This document shows positions 35,614 through 48,433 of a stretch of 64,000 nucleotides of DNA, piece after piece. A program made the position numbers and the translations under genes. The stretch is from Fragilaria crotonensis (taxonomy: Eukaryota; Bacillariophyta; Fragilariophyceae; Fragilariales; Fragilariaceae). Positions within the stretch are counted from its first letter, which is position 1. Every line of letters starts with the position of its first letter. The notes under the pieces were generated by a model. The model made no database searches. It saw only the letters and a program-made list of their open reading frames with translations, and had not been told where the DNA came from. The stretch spans positions 95,413 to 159,412 of the forward strand of contig JAKSYS010000052.1 in assembly GCA_022925895.1 (NCBI GenBank), read 5' to 3'.

Positions 35614-37052
35614 TTGTTAGTGGTGTCTTCTTTGATTCCTCTTTTGTTCCTCCTGTGGTACACACAAGAGAGTGAAGATGATGACCAGCAACTTGCAGTG
35701 TCGGCTGAAGAAATCGCAAGAACTGCTTTGAGGACGATTCGCATCAGCCGTGGACAGGAGGAGGAAAAAGCCACGACTTTCATCATATTCCTACGAACGA
35801 GCAAGACTTGCGAAAGAAGCTGATTACTTCTCGCGCACGCCGCTCTTTGATGACCGACAATTTGAAAGAATCTTTCGTGTCACAAGATCGATTGTCAAAG
35901 TACTCATTCAAACCTGTGGTAACGCTGATCCCTTCTTTACCAACGTACAGGATGTAACAGGACGCTACAATAAATCCCCGGTAGCAAAGGTGCTTGTTGC
36001 TCTAAAGCAAATTGCATACGGCTGCTCCCCGTCTGCGTTTATCGATTATTTCCAAATGAGCGAGACTTCGGCGTCGAAACATGATAAAGTTATCGGTAAT
36101 TGTGGCAACAGATGACAACTTACAGAGTGTGTATGGAAGACAGATGACTCGCAGTGATGCAAGGAGACTTTCTGCCTTGCATGAGGCTTGTCATGGCGTG
36201 GCTGGAATGGTGGGATCGCTTGATTGTATGCATGTTGGCTGGAAGAACTGTCCGGTGGCGTGGCAGGGTTCAAATGCAGGAAGGTCGGGCAAACCTACCA
36301 TTGTCTTGGAAGCCATGGCTGACCACAACTTGTGGTTTTGGCATCACTCTTTTGGCTGGCCTGGATCCTTGAATGACATAAATATCTGGAACCGGAGCTG
36401 CTTGTTGAAGGCATTCCTGGATGGAAGCTTTGCACGAGACGTCGACTTTGAGTTTACCATTGGCGAGGACAAGGTTTTTAATCGTCTTTGGATTCTTGTT
36501 GATGGCATATATCCAGAGTTGAGTAGATTTGTCAAAACATTGCAGGAACCAGTTGGAAGGAAAGCATGCCGGTACGCCGTGTGGCAAGAATCTGCACGAA
36601 AGGATATGGAGCAAGCCTTTGGAGTCCTTCAACGTAAATTCCGTGTGCTTGTTGGAAAAAATGAGCTATGGTATGTAAGGGACATTGGCAATGTCGTGAA
36701 GTGTTGTTTGTGTCTTCACAATATGATTGTAGCAACTCGAATGGCACAGGATGAAGAAGAATCCGAGGAGTTTTACGCCTTTCCGGGACTTGGTCCAGGT
36801 GACGACACCGAAGGTGGTGGACTTGCGGATGAAGCAGAGCAAGTATACGTTGACCGACGAGTTGCAGAAATGCAACTTCATGCTCAACTTTATGAAACAA
36901 ACAATGAGCACGATCATACGATTACAGATCGTGAACGCCAGGTTCTGGAATCATTGCGGATCCAGTATGTGCAGCGACGTTGGGAATGCTTGTATGACTT
37001 ACAGGAACATCACAGGCTCCGTGATTCTATTATGAAACACATAGAAACTTAA
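35614..37052 (+). CDS. PIF/Harbinger transposase (DDE_Tnp_4 type)
   Basis: Cut-and-paste nuclease of the element. The main ORF (36,081-37,052) shows GSLDCMHVGWKNCPVAWQG (first Asp), EAMADHNLWFWHHSFGWPGSLNDINIW, LVDGIYPELSRFVK (second Asp) and SARKDMEQAFGVLQRKF (Glu). The DNA-facing N-terminus is in frame 35,750-36,115 (FDDRQFERIFRV...VALKQIAYG). Single-base shifts near 35,755 and 36,095 are needed to join the pieces. The true start is unresolved: the path can be followed up to 35,614 but has no good ATG there. Confidence 0.85.
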
Positions 37053-37223
37053 TTCTCGATCATTTTTTTGTTGTTCCTATAGTATTCTGAGTCCGATTGG
37101 CTGCATAGGTTGGGGGTCAGGTCGGGTAGGATCGCATACGCTCATTGAGTTGGATTGTAGCTATGTGGGTGGGGTTGTATCAGATTGCATCGCATTGCAT
37201 CCTAATCACTATTGTTATTGTTC

Positions 37224-38238
37224 CTAAAATTTTTCGTTGTCAAGCATGTCCTCCTCATCCCCGTTGGCAGACTTTTCGGCGGAAGAAAGAATGCTAACGC
37301 TGTTACGAGAGAACTCAAGAATGCGACGCCTCTTCTGAGAGAGCTCAGCCATTCGCAACGCCAACTGTTCCTTGGCGTACAACTTTCGATCAGGTGTGTC
37401 AAGAGACTGAAGGGACCTATTGTCTTGTTCAGCCTTCATGTTTTCAAGGAATGCTGTGCCTACATTGGCAATCACATTCGAAATGTTTTGCAAGACATCG
37501 CCCATAGCTTGACCGGGTGCAGTTGTGTCTGTATCAAACTCCGATACACACTCGCTCCCACCGCCACTTTTAAGGGCGGACCCCGGAAGACTGTTTCTCC
37601 TTTTTCACAACCACTTCAGAGACAATGGCCTTGATAAGTTTTGCATCGTGCTCTGTCTGCCTTGCTTGTTTTTTTCCAATCGGTCGCTTTAGTCCAACTT
37701 TCTCCTCATCGCACTTTGTCCTATAGGATGAGAGCTTGTTCTTGTCTTTGAGGTACTCATAGCAAGAAAAAAAATCAAAGGCCCTGCCATATCTGTCTTT
37801 GAATAATCCCAGGCAGACTGTCTTGTGGTCGTCGATGCTCCAACCGGATGCCATCTCCGTTGTCTCCGTAATGGCCATATACTTCATAACCTCCGCCAAA
37901 ATCTGCCCCTTGAATCTGTTAAAGATTGATTCTGGGGAACGGGGAGGAAACACATTTCCAATTCCCTTCTTGAGGTACTCCTCCCTAGTGGCATGAGATG
38001 ATTGCTCAAGAAGAGCCTTGTTTGCGTTGGTCTGCTCCACAGTCATGTTCTTGTACAACTCGCTCAAACATATGAGCCTTGAAGACCCGACCCTTTGATG
38101 TGCTCCACAGATTGCATTCTCAGAGGCGGCAATAAAGGCTTTTGCCACAATGATATCCTCTGCACTTGTGAAGGCTGGTCCTCTCTTGCTGAGCTGTTTC
38201 TCAGCATATGCTGCAACTGCGCCTTCATCTTCCATCAT
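37224..38238 (-). CDS. Myb/SANT-like DNA-binding protein of the Harbinger element
   Basis: Second Harbinger protein, expected to bind subterminal DNA and help the transposase enter the nucleus. From the ATG at 38,238 the N-terminal domain (GPAFTSAEDIIVAKAFIAASENAI...) has Trp/Ile-spaced helices of the Myb/SANT-like class, followed by a Lys-rich linker (KRPIGKKQARQ). After a single-base shift near 37,575 (an A4 run) the frame continues to 37,224 with a helical, basic C-terminus (RMAELSQKRRRILEF). About 330 residues. Confidence 0.75.
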
Positions 38239-38377
38239 GATTGTTGTTGATAGGCGTACAATAGTGTGCACCAACGCGGTCTGGCACAGGATCCACAGCG
38301 GGGAACATACGAGAGAGTACAAGTAGGACGTACGTTCTACGCTCGTACTCCAAGATTTGATATCGGATGTGATGTGA

Positions 38378-38417
38378 TTTGGTATTATCAAATCACCCCT
38401 GATTTGATAATACCAAA
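38378..38417. promoter_or_regulatory. 19-bp near-terminal hairpin in the Harbinger element
   Basis: TTTGGTATTATCAAATCA is followed after CCCC by its exact reverse complement; including one base each side the stem is 19 bp. It lies about 140 bp upstream of the Myb/SANT ORF start and contains the ATCAAAT word repeated near both ends of the element, so it may be a protein-binding site for the transposition proteins. Confidence 0.5.
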
Positions 38418-38578
38418 TGCATTATCAAATTTATCAAATGCCCTGCCGGCGCGTTACCTCCGGCGGGAGGTCAAATATTTGATAATCGAGCCTTGAAAGA
38501 TGCGTTTTTTGAAAATCTCGAGTTTGCGCGCCGGTCGGGCATTTGATAACGTTTGATATCGTCCCTTGGAGGATGCTC

Positions 38579-39283
38579 TTATACGGCTGGTTGCAATAAA
38601 GGAAAACTTATAGTAGCCCACGTAGAACCTAGTACAAAAGAATAGCATTAACCCTGTTGACCTAAAATTGACGGCAAATTGCATCCTCCGTTCGTCTCAC
38701 AATGGCGCTCAAGTATCTCTCAAGATCTCCGTTGTTGAGCTGCGGTATTTCCACGAGAGGTTATGGACTTGTGTTCAAGTCCATGAATGAAAACCTTTCA
38801 TGGAAATACGGCAGCAATGAAATTCACAAAATTATGGCAACATTGGTGAACACGCCGCTGCACTCATTGTAGAAATGCCACACGAGGGAATCACTCGCCA
38901 TGCTTTCCAAAAAATTTAAGAACGAGAAGTTTAGTATGGCTCAGTACGTAGAATCGTTAAGTGTCAAAAAAATCTAGACCAGGGTCTACGCATCCTACTA
39001 AATAAAATCATCATCATGAGTGCAACCAGCCATGTGATGGTGAAAGGGAGTTGCTCGTAACTTGACTGCAGAAGGAGTCATCGAAAAGGTCAGAGTCGTT
39101 GTTATGTCATTGACATCCACATTCAAATTACTTAAGAGTACAACGAACACCGATCTTTTCGTACAGACCAACACTATGACTACTATAAACAGTATTTAGT
39201 ATATTATTCAAGCAGGTAGGAGCGTACACCGAATACTATACAACTAGTGTGCGGAGTAACTTTTAAACCGAATGCTGTCGCAA
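38579..39283. other. Spacer between the Harbinger element and the MULE
   Basis: No gene seen. It includes the sequence flanking the MULE insertion site on the left. Confidence 0.45.
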
Positions 39284-39292
39284 TAGTATTTA

Positions 39293-39782
39293 GGGGAAAT
39301 TACAATATCACGCATTTTTTTGCCACTTTGCAATATAGTACAATGACTTACTATCCACAAATTCATATTTTACTATATACTACATTTGCAATTGTATTTT
39401 ACAATATCACGCATTTTGAAAAGATACATTTACAATATCACGCATTGTTTTGCCCTTTACTATATCACGCTTTTGTCGCCTGCCATGCTCGACCTCCACG
39501 GACATCATGGTACACCGTCTCGTAACATTCATCCAAGATGGACCACACTCATCGCTCCACCATGTCATACATACACAACGAACATCTTCATCACGCACTT
39601 CACATGTGTCGTTCGTTTATCAAATATCATGGTTTAAGTGCGGTCATAATTCTTTGTTGTGCTCTTTTCTTTCAAAAGAGCAACTTCATCTTCATCTATA
39701 TGGTCGACGAAGCTCCACCAAATCTGACATCAACAGTATACCCATACAAGATCTGCCTCACAGTACAGTACCACAAACAACT
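39293..39782 (+). repeat. MULE left terminal inverted repeat
   Basis: About 490 bp, matching 60,031-60,520 in reverse complement with scattered substitutions. The first 190 bp hold four copies of a TTACAATATCACGCA-type word (the fourth as TTACTATATCACGC), candidate transposase-binding sites. Confidence 0.9.
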
Positions 39783-39933
39783 CGTACGACGACCAACCTA
39801 CTGAGGTAGCAAAGTCCATGAAAGGCAACATGACATTGCCTTACAAATGTGTCCACTACTTTTCCTTTATACTCACGTTGCTACCGTTATACTTAGCAGT
39901 TGCCCTGCAAGTTAGTTATCATTAACATCAACA

Positions 39934-41699
39934 TCAATCGTCTTCTTCATCCTCGTCATCAGTATCTTTTGAACAGCATTCTTCATCGCCGTCAGGTCTG
40001 TACAAATCCAGACCCAACAAACGATTACGCATTGCCTGCCTCCTCCGTGCCTGCACTCTAGGACAGTCTTCGCCACTCGTCATTTCCAGGTCAGACTGGA
40101 ATTGACGTGCCGTCCCTTCCTCCTCCTGCATCCCTCTCGCAGTACCCATCATAACGTCTACGTCATCGTTGTAACGACAACCATGCCGAATACAACGACG
40201 AATGTATGTTTCGCCTCGTCATCGCTGTCATTACGGTCATGGGATCCAGTGGTGATCTTCTTTATTTCGTCGTCCTTCTCATTCACCTCGTGGAATAGTC
40301 TCTTCGGGCGCCTTGCATTTGAATGTGCCACATTCGTGACAACATCTGCTGCCGCACTATTTCCAGAAGCACGACATCGACCTGCTGCCACAATTTTTTC
40401 CTTGGCTGCCGTGAAGGTGCCATATAAGTGATTGTTGCCATTCCAACAACCCGAGCGTACTGGTGCTGTACCTGGCCCATCCGGTCGAGACACCGACGTG
40501 CAATGTCTCACAGCACGTCCGTCCCAACTTATGGCTGTCCCATGATAAAGCTTGACGGCAATGCCATTGTACTCCGTTCGCATGGCCTCCTTCCGTGCAA
40601 ATTGGGGAAGATCAAGTACCAGTTTGATGCACAACCGGGCATTTCCTCTGTCCACACACTAAATCCCTGCGACGCGTCGTTTACGTCGAAATGCGACGCG
40701 TTTCTAGGTCAACGCTCATATCAATCGTGTAACCCACCCGGATTCCATTGCAGTCATTCTCACCCATCGGAGCAATGGGTGGAAGAGATGAATCGGCTTC
40801 CATGTGTTGAACAACAGATAGCACATCGGAAAACAGCACATACCGACGGTTGCGAACGCCGCTATAAACCTTTTCAGTACTGTTTGCGGCACCTTATAGT
40901 TAGCGGCGTACCCAACAGTACCCGATCCGTCAAGGAGCACTCGTGTCCCGATGGCATGCATTGTCCCAACATCTCCTTTGTTCTGTCTCGCCGTTCCAAC
41001 AGGTACATGCCGACGCAGAAGCGAGTTGTGTTCCACAATTGCATCTAGGCAACCGACAACGCATATTGTTGCTTTAGATGACAATACCGCTGACTTGAGT
41101 GACGCATCAAGAATGCTTCGGACCATGATGACGGACTTCCTCCCAATCATGCTTGACACTGGCGGCTCAATGTCAACTATGATGTCAACGAATGGGCGTT
41201 CCTCAGGATCAACAATCCAGCAAGTATCCGGGATGTTAAGATGCAAGCATCCAGGAGCGTAATGACGACCACCCACCCTCGTGGAATTAGAGTTGACAAG
41301 GCGGCGGTTGTATTCTTGAGCTCGGTCAGGAACTGGCCACACACCCACATCATGGCCAGAGATAAGATCCGGTGGCATCCTTGGGCCTTCGTGATCCGCG
41401 CACTGTGTTGACGTGAACACTTCACGCGGAAAATTTATTGCGGCGGGATGGTACGAAACTCTCCACGCAGACACAAAAGTAGATGGTGGCGACCCGCACT
41501 TGTAACGCTGGCAAATCTTTTAACGTACCCATCCTCCCCAAATTGCAAGTCCAACTGTGGAGAGTGCTCCATGCCCGTCTTTAGACGAAACCAACTTATG
41601 TCCATGGCTATCCTGGAGCCATCAACACCTTCTGACTTTCTGCGCCAGTCCCTTACGGCGTAAAATACACCCGCCCCTGGGAGGAATGCAAGGAGAGTC
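39934..41699 (-). pseudogene. C-terminal part of the MULE accessory ORF, cut by an LTR retrotransposon
   Basis: Unrecognised protein. Frames 41,788-41,435, 41,474-40,716, 40,655-40,158 and 40,152-39,934 join into one path with small shifts. Visible blocks include GSRIAMDISWFRLKTGMEH, GVWPVPDRAQEYNRR, LHLNIPDTCWIVDPEERPF, a short KEKIVAAGR segment and a very acidic end (DTDDEDEEDD). No catalytic motif identified. The upstream part lies at 49,321-48,696 on the other side of the inserted retrotransposon, and the two halves are in the same frame once the insert and one CTGT are discounted. Confidence 0.65.
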
Positions 41700-41703
41700 C
41701 TGT

Positions 41704-41965
41704 TCAGTGAAATCTCCCGCAAGTGCGGCGAATCCGCCATTGCCGGAGATTGACCCTTAACAATATAACAATCGACAAGAAGCGGCATGCAACTTGATCA
41801 ATTATAAAAAGAGTGAGCAGATCTAGAATCTAGTTCCAAAACCGGTCCCACCATATGGACCAACAGGTTATCCGTGCGTGCGCGTCAGCAGTCCTCCACG
41901 TCATCGTGGGACACGCGCCTTGTATGCTTGTCCGAATATCCCGCACTCATGACAGGATTCATTCA
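41704..41965 (-). repeat. LTR (3' LTR in element orientation)
   Basis: 262 bp; by eye no difference from 48,434-48,695. On the minus strand it starts TGAATGAATCC and ends TTTCACTGA. Confidence 0.92.
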
Positions 41966-42592
41966 GTCCCCTCGCACTAGGCGTCACAGACAACTAGTTC
42001 GACTCTTAAATCCGCCATGCAGAGGCCGGCCATCATCAGCTATTCTTGGTGGTTCCACGTGTCATCACATGTACGTCCACCCATCAGTTCAATCTGTGGT
42101 TCTGCACCATTGCATACATCCACATGACGGTGGTTCCGCGCCTTGCGTACATCCACCTAGGGATAAGTGGTTCCATAATCATTATGTACTTCCACTTGCA
42201 TCATGTCCGTTTTGGACACTTCACCATGTCTGTGTTATGTCCCTTTGGACACTTCACCATGGCACACATGAGAGCACAACTCTCTTAGTCGCGGTCCCCG
42301 GAAGACACTTAGTCAGTTCATCTGCTCTAAGTTGTTGCCTCAGTCTTCCTCAGCAATCCACACAAAACCAACCGCTGACGTACTTCGCATTTGTCGATAA
42401 TGTATGTCACCGCCTTCAGTCGTTTACTTCACAACCAGGGTCACTGCAACCTTTGCAGCCACAAATTCAAATCTAATTCGTAAATCAGATCTTCGTTTGA
42501 TTCAACCATGTATCACACCAACCTGCTTGGTTTGTGTTGACATGGCAAATCATCAAAATCAAGCACTCCTGACATCAGGTAGTTACGTCTGG

Positions 42593-43340
42593 TTACACAG
42601 CAGCATTGCTGATAACAGAGCAATACTCCATCCAGTCATATAACCAGAAGCATGTCAAGCTTAGCTCCGCCTCGTCGAAGGCCACGCTCAACTGATTGTA
42701 CCATTTCAGGTATTCAAAGACATGGAAAGCACGGTCATGATGTCCCCTCCTCAGTGCAGCGAGGAAACGCAACAACATTGCAACGTCCACAGAGATACCG
42801 ATCCAACCAAATTCACAAGTCCAATGCAATACGCTGATTCAATCCTGGAACAGATCACACACTTGGCAATCCAACTCTGGGTGGTATCAATCTCATTACA
42901 TAACCATCTCTCATTATGATCAACACTCTTGCGCTCAGATGTTCACCAATCTCCTCAAGTTCACGTTCAATTTCAGTTGCACCAAGGCCAAACATCACTA
43001 CCATCTTTACTTAGTTCGTTTGCCTGTTCCATTGATCGATTTCTTGACTTTGGTTTTCACATAAGAATCAAGTTTGCTTTACACATCCGTTCCTCAAGGT
43101 AGGCTTTGCGGGAAGATAGTCCATCACAACTTGTGACTCACTATGTGGGATGCAATGAGCACCATTCACACAGCGTAGGAAATACTTTCAGCACGTCCCC
43201 ATTCAGCTTAACCCTTGGTCTCATCCACAAGTCAGGATCTTCATTACATATAAAGACTTCCCACATACTGTGGCTGCGGTCCCAACTTCGGACAACATTC
43301 GACTTCAAACCAAATGGAACACGAACAAGCAGTAGCACCC
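42593..43340 (-). pseudogene. Degenerate copia RT and RNase H remnant
   Basis: On the minus strand 43,260-43,180 reads EDPDLWMRP...LNGD, the block that precedes the RT active site in copia elements. The following frame reads LRCVNGAHCIP where YVDD would be expected, so the catalytic Asp pair is gone. Further on, 42,829-42,593 reads a GWIGISVDVAMLLRFLA...GHHDRAFHVFEYLK block that matches the region just after the copia RT leading into RNase H. Integrase and gag could not be recognised with confidence. Confidence 0.65.
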
Positions 43341-46300
43341 AACAACTAACTTTGCCGCACCCAGCTCATGCCTTGCAGCTGCGTATATCTCCTCCAGCAT
43401 TGGAGCATCCAGTCATGTCCCTTGCACATCAGCAGACAGGACATTCAAACTTATCTTCAACATTGAAGACTTCATTCAGTGTCGCCAACGTGGATGCAAT
43501 CCTTTTACAGCCACGCGACACAATCGATCTGGTGCCCTTTGGCAACCAGACTTGCCGTTCTTGTCAAGATCATCTCGACATCAAAGATCATATGACAGCC
43601 AACATACTTGTGGAACTTCAGCATGACACCATTGTCAATTATTTCGAACGCTGATCGGATGCACTTCATCTCCAGCTCGATTGCCTGTCCTCAAGATTGG
43701 TCCCCATTCATTGAACTTAAGGAGCATGTGTCAAAGACCTTCTAGCACAATTCCAAACATGCAGCTCCATGCCCAATGTCTGGCCTTGACCATTAACAGA
43801 ATCTGATCCTCCATGCGCAAGACCTTGTAACCACCAAGGAATTATAGACTCATTTCCACAACCCTGTTGGCAACATCGAACTCCGCAACTTAGACCAGAC
43901 CTAACTCTTCAATTCAATCAATTTATGGGACGACCGCAATCGTTGGCTCATCACAGCATTTGACTATCAGTTCCCAACCTTGCATTGTATTGATAGGCGG
44001 CCTGGTCTCCCCTGACATAAGTATGCCCATCACTCTTTGACGGCTTATGCTCAGTCTGCCATTGGTCAACCATCACCCACAACAACACAGAGCAGCCTCA
44101 TTCCTCCGTTAGACGTATAAATAGAAACCGCACCTGTCAATCCACCTGGGACACATAGTCACTCAGATAGCATACTAAGACATAGCACAATGATTACTTG
44201 TCAATTGCTTGACCAACATAGCCACGCTTCACCCTATGGCATGTGCTTTCATAGCCTCTCAGCCTTGTGCAACAGCGCCTGTTGAATTCATTGTGATTGT
44301 TGGACTCTAGGGTGTGGCCATCAGTCTCCTCCTTGGAGTCATCCATGTCCCCAGCCTCCAAACAACTTCCGTCTTCACCATTGAAGAACTCAATAGGATC
44401 CTCCAGCATGGAGTCCTTTCAATACGGGTCCATGTCCTCAACTTTGAGGCATTCCCACCTTTTTGGAGCAAATATCTTTGTCCTCCAATCTATTGAGCAA
44501 AAGCTTGGCAATTGGGTTGGCAAGATCATCTTCACACCCATTCCAAAAAAAACTTTCAAACAACATCTTCACCAGTTATAGTCACCGGGGTACAGAAGGA
44601 ATGCCAAAACTTCAGCAACTCCATCCAATCCACTGACCAAACAGCAATTGAATCAGACATCCTGGATTAAATCCCACTTGGGCCCAGCTCGTCCCCATCA
44701 ATGACTTCATTGGAGTTGTTGCGTTCCCGATACCATCAGGTTTCTTGGCGCCATCACTTTGTTTTCTGCCCCTGCACCAAATTGTTTCAGTGCCATGGAG
44801 CATCAGTTCTCAAGATTCCAGCTTAAAGACTTTGCATGGTTTGGTTGAAGACTGTTGGGCACCATCAGCTGTTCAGGAGAACTGCCAACTGACTTTCCAA
44901 GCTGCCCATGACCCATCTTCCAGCGCATTGTCAGCTGCAACTGCCCAAGGGATACCCGTTCATTAGGTAATGACATCAATGCAAACACAGGTTGAGATGG
45001 GCGCATCCTTGACCGCTCATAGGCGCCTGCGTAGCCAATGCCATGTCCCCAGACAGGTAACACATTCAGAATCAATCGGAGTTCCAACAGCCATGGAAAC
45101 CAGTAAACAACCTGACCACATTTCTGATGCACTTCCTTTTGCCCAATACGTCAGTCTGAGTTGCCACTTGCAACAATTTCTCAACAGCAGGCCAACTCCC
45201 CACTGTCCTGATGGAACACCTGGTGTTAGTATAGATTGCTCCTTGCTCACCGATAGAACAAATAACTTTTGGCTCTTAACATCCGGCAACAAGTAGACAA
45301 CTTTGCCTCTATGCCCAGACAAGCCATCTCCAGCGACATCATTAACTGCAAAAATGCGCCCACAAAACGGTCCCCTAGAGAGCCATCCTCCTGACCGATG
45401 TAATCACACATCAAACACAGCAATTCAACCGCAGAAACCAACCTTGGTGCATTCCGCATATGATCAGTTGCCAACAACATTTCAGCAACACACATGCTGG
45501 AAATACAAATCTCCTCCTTTTTGGCAAATCGATCAAAGTAGGAATCACAGAACATCTGTGAGATCAATGCAACAAGAGCTAACAACTCACGCATAGTGAC
45601 AAAGTGCCATTCAAGGATATGGAATACGCAACATTGCGGTTGGATAAGATAATGCAAGAACTTGGCATCAAACTGGTCAGGTACATCCATGACTAGTGAC
45701 ATCATTTGCACAATTGAGTTGGGGGTCAGCAGAGTCACATAACTCAGTCCCCATAGTACAGAGCCTCATGACATTGAGGATGTACTGTTTGTCCATTCTC
45801 AGGGTAAGTCCACATATTCGCAGCCGGGGCGATGGAATTCTCCTGTATGGGATAATGTTCACCATGAAAGGTGCACAGTGTTCTGACATCCTTTGTCAGA
45901 GACAAACAGAGCATTGCTTCTTGCAACACGTTTGCCTGTGTGAGAGTCAAGTTCACTCAAAAAAAGACAGTGATCAGTAGAACATGGCCCTGCCTGCAGA
46001 TCATACGGTTCTACTCTGCCAATCAGTGGCAAACCTTCTTCCAGCATTGGAAGTCACAGTTTTGGCGCTTAGTCCTCCTCAAAAGGTTCATCCTCCTGAG
46101 AATCTGCAGTTGCAGCAGCATTGTTACTTGCATTGGACTTGCCTTTCACATCCTTCTTTTTTTCATCACAGGCCTGTTTGGCATGGGCCTTGCATAAGGC
46201 TTCAAAGTGTTGTATGCCTTGGTGGAGAATTTCCAGAGTTGCTCACAATCTCCCTTCTGGCTGCCTTCACCCTCACTTCAGTCTCCTATTCACATGCTTG

Positions 46301-47185
46301 GACTACCATTCTTGTACGTGTCTGCCAGCCTTGGCAATCTCACAAGCAACAGCTAGAGCCTTGATTGCACACAGTAGCTCATTGAAGCCTGCAAGGGAAC
46401 CAGTCACTTCTTCAACTATGCCATTTCTGGCTCCTCCAGGAAATGCAACACATTATGCTCCTGTTGGTACCATCCTGAATTCATTCTTGACTGACCAAAA
46501 GTGTATCATCCTTACCCCTGAACAAGACCTCAGTAACAATCATTGCATACTGGGCAGCAGTAGTCATTGCATACTTCTAAGTCCCTCTGGTAGCAGTTGC
46601 AAAGTAAGCCGCCCCCCAAGCCAAAGGCACTGGAGACCTGCACATCCATTGTACATTCCATTGGGGAACTAAGCAAATGGCCAACCAGGTTCCTCCACAA
46701 CAGAAATGAGCATCTGTCTAGCACATGCCTGTCAGACATGCAAGAACATCTTGGTAGTCCAACATGGGCGCAACAGCAAGGCCATCATCAACCAAACCAG
46801 TTGCCATGTCATTACAGATACTTCACTGTTGCCATGGGTGAACATGTTCCTTTGGAGTCCCTGCAACAACACACATTTGTTAATCAGGACAAGGGTACAC
46901 GGTTCCATCCACTTCAGCCAGCTCAGCATTGAGTGTAGCATTGGTGGTTCCTTTGTTCCATCCCATCTTCTTGGCCAAGCAAGTCATGAGAACATCTCAG
47001 AATGCTGCACCAATCAGCACATGGGGACAAACAACCGGGGACAGGATGATTGTTGACATCAACATCAGCCACCTTGGGCCTCCACCCGGTAGAAACCATG
47101 GTCCTATAGTCAAAATCGAGGAGAGACAGGCTAGTTAGTAGGTTGTATATGGTATAAGTACCCAGCACCTCAAACAGTCCACACA

Positions 47186-47626
47186 TTAGAACATTGAAGC
47201 CCAAGCAAGGAGTAAAACAAACAGGGAATGACCGGGGATACACCATGCTGGTGAGAGGAGGAATTGTTGATAGTTACCAGGTGTGCGGAAAAAATGCGGC
47301 ATCCCGTGCAAAATTGTGAACTCCATGCCCAAAATGCACTCTTGGCAAGGTACGTGGAACTCGGTATGTTCCTTACGCGGAAACGCACTACCATTCATCA
47401 GTCTTGCCGTGAAACTCGGTATGTTTTGTACGCACAATCGCGTTACCAATCGTTCGTTCCACCATTCCAAAATTTTATCCGTGAATGCCGAGGCCAAACC
47501 GCCTAAGTAATACTTCAACCTCAACGTGCTCCTCGCTGGCACACGATCGTCATTCAATTTTCGACTTAGATGACACACAGACCAATCGTGGTTCGAGTAC
47601 GTCAGCGCGAAGAATCTCGTTTTCAC
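47186..47626 (-). CDS. Unrecognised ORF in the 5' part of the LTR element (146 aa)
   Basis: The longest open frame in the CpG-richer 5' part of the retrotransposon. It has aromatic/Cys-rich composition and no recognised domain. It could be a remnant of leader or gag or chance. Confidence 0.2.
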   Translation of the reverse strand: MKTRFFALTYSNHDWSVCHLSRKLNDDRVPARSTLRLKYYLGGLASAFTDKILEWWNERLVTRLCVQNIPSFTARLMNGSAFPRKEHTEFHVPCQECILGMEFTILHGMPHFFRTPGNYQQFLLSPAWCIPGHSLFVLLLAWASMF

Positions 47627-48433
47627 ACGACCGCTTACTTAAGGAATCTTCAGACCAATCGTGCGTATGGTCACACGTCGGTCGTACATCATCCGCACAT
47701 TTTGGTCACACTTAGGCGACTTCCGGATCAATTTTGAAATTGACCTGTCTGTGTGAGTGCGAACGTGTACATGTTGAAGTAACACGAACGTCCGGTACAT
47801 ACGTGGCGGATTCTGTGACATTTGTCACTCGTGTACCGCGCTAAGTAAAAAAACAAACGAGCTCTCACAACGACCATCGTTGTGCTCGTACGGTTCTCAC
47901 GTTCACACGTGCACCCTTTGCACACGTCAGTGGGCATTGTCCATACGTGTACGGCCATCGTACATATATCCAAATGAGCCAAAGAGCATAGTAAAATAGC
48001 ACACTTTGCTAATGTGTCCGGTATACACTAGTCCCATAGGGACAATACCAAACCTGACCACCTAAGTAGGCTCAATAAAGCAATTGTACTTAGGGCATCG
48101 CGTACCCATGACGCGCCACATCATGCATGACTAATTTTAGGAAACTTTTCCACGGAATTTTGCCTTGATGAAGTTGGTCCTTGTGCTTTCCTGTCAACAT
48201 TGACAAGCACATCCCCACCATGGGGATTCTGGCCTCCTGCGCTTCTGGTTTGAACCATAGCGCCTATGGTGTCGTCACCATCATCGTCAATTGCCGCCGC
48301 GCGCCCAAGTTGTGTGACCAACACAACAATGATGGTCGCATTTGCACAGAATCAGCAATCATGCTCGGATTGATCAAGTCCTCGCATCACTCACCAATGC
48401 AGCTCATCTGCAAAGCATGTGGGTCTGATAAAC

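Larger units (their letters stand above)
35295..38578 (+). mobile_element. PIF/Harbinger DNA transposon, both ends and both genes present
   Basis: The 27-bp ends are perfect inverted repeats starting GAGCATCCTCCAAGGG (35,295) and ending with its complement at 38,578. The flanks are the canonical TTA duplication (35,292-35,294 and 38,579-38,581). The element is 3284 bp and carries the two expected genes in convergent orientation: a DDE transposase (+) and a Myb/SANT-like partner (-). The right subterminal region has repeated TTTGATAA/ATCAAATG words. Confidence 0.95.

Noticed and set aside
41435-41788. Apparent start of a separate gene at 41,788 inside the left LTR
   Set aside because: The first ~28 codons come from the LTR. 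The upstream half of the ORF lies at 48.7-49.3 kb, so this start is created by the insertion.
42000-47200. Many 100-180-codon ORFs on both strands
   Set aside because: They lie in the decayed, CpG-poor interior of the LTR element. Only the RT/RNase H text could be recognised; the rest are chance openings.
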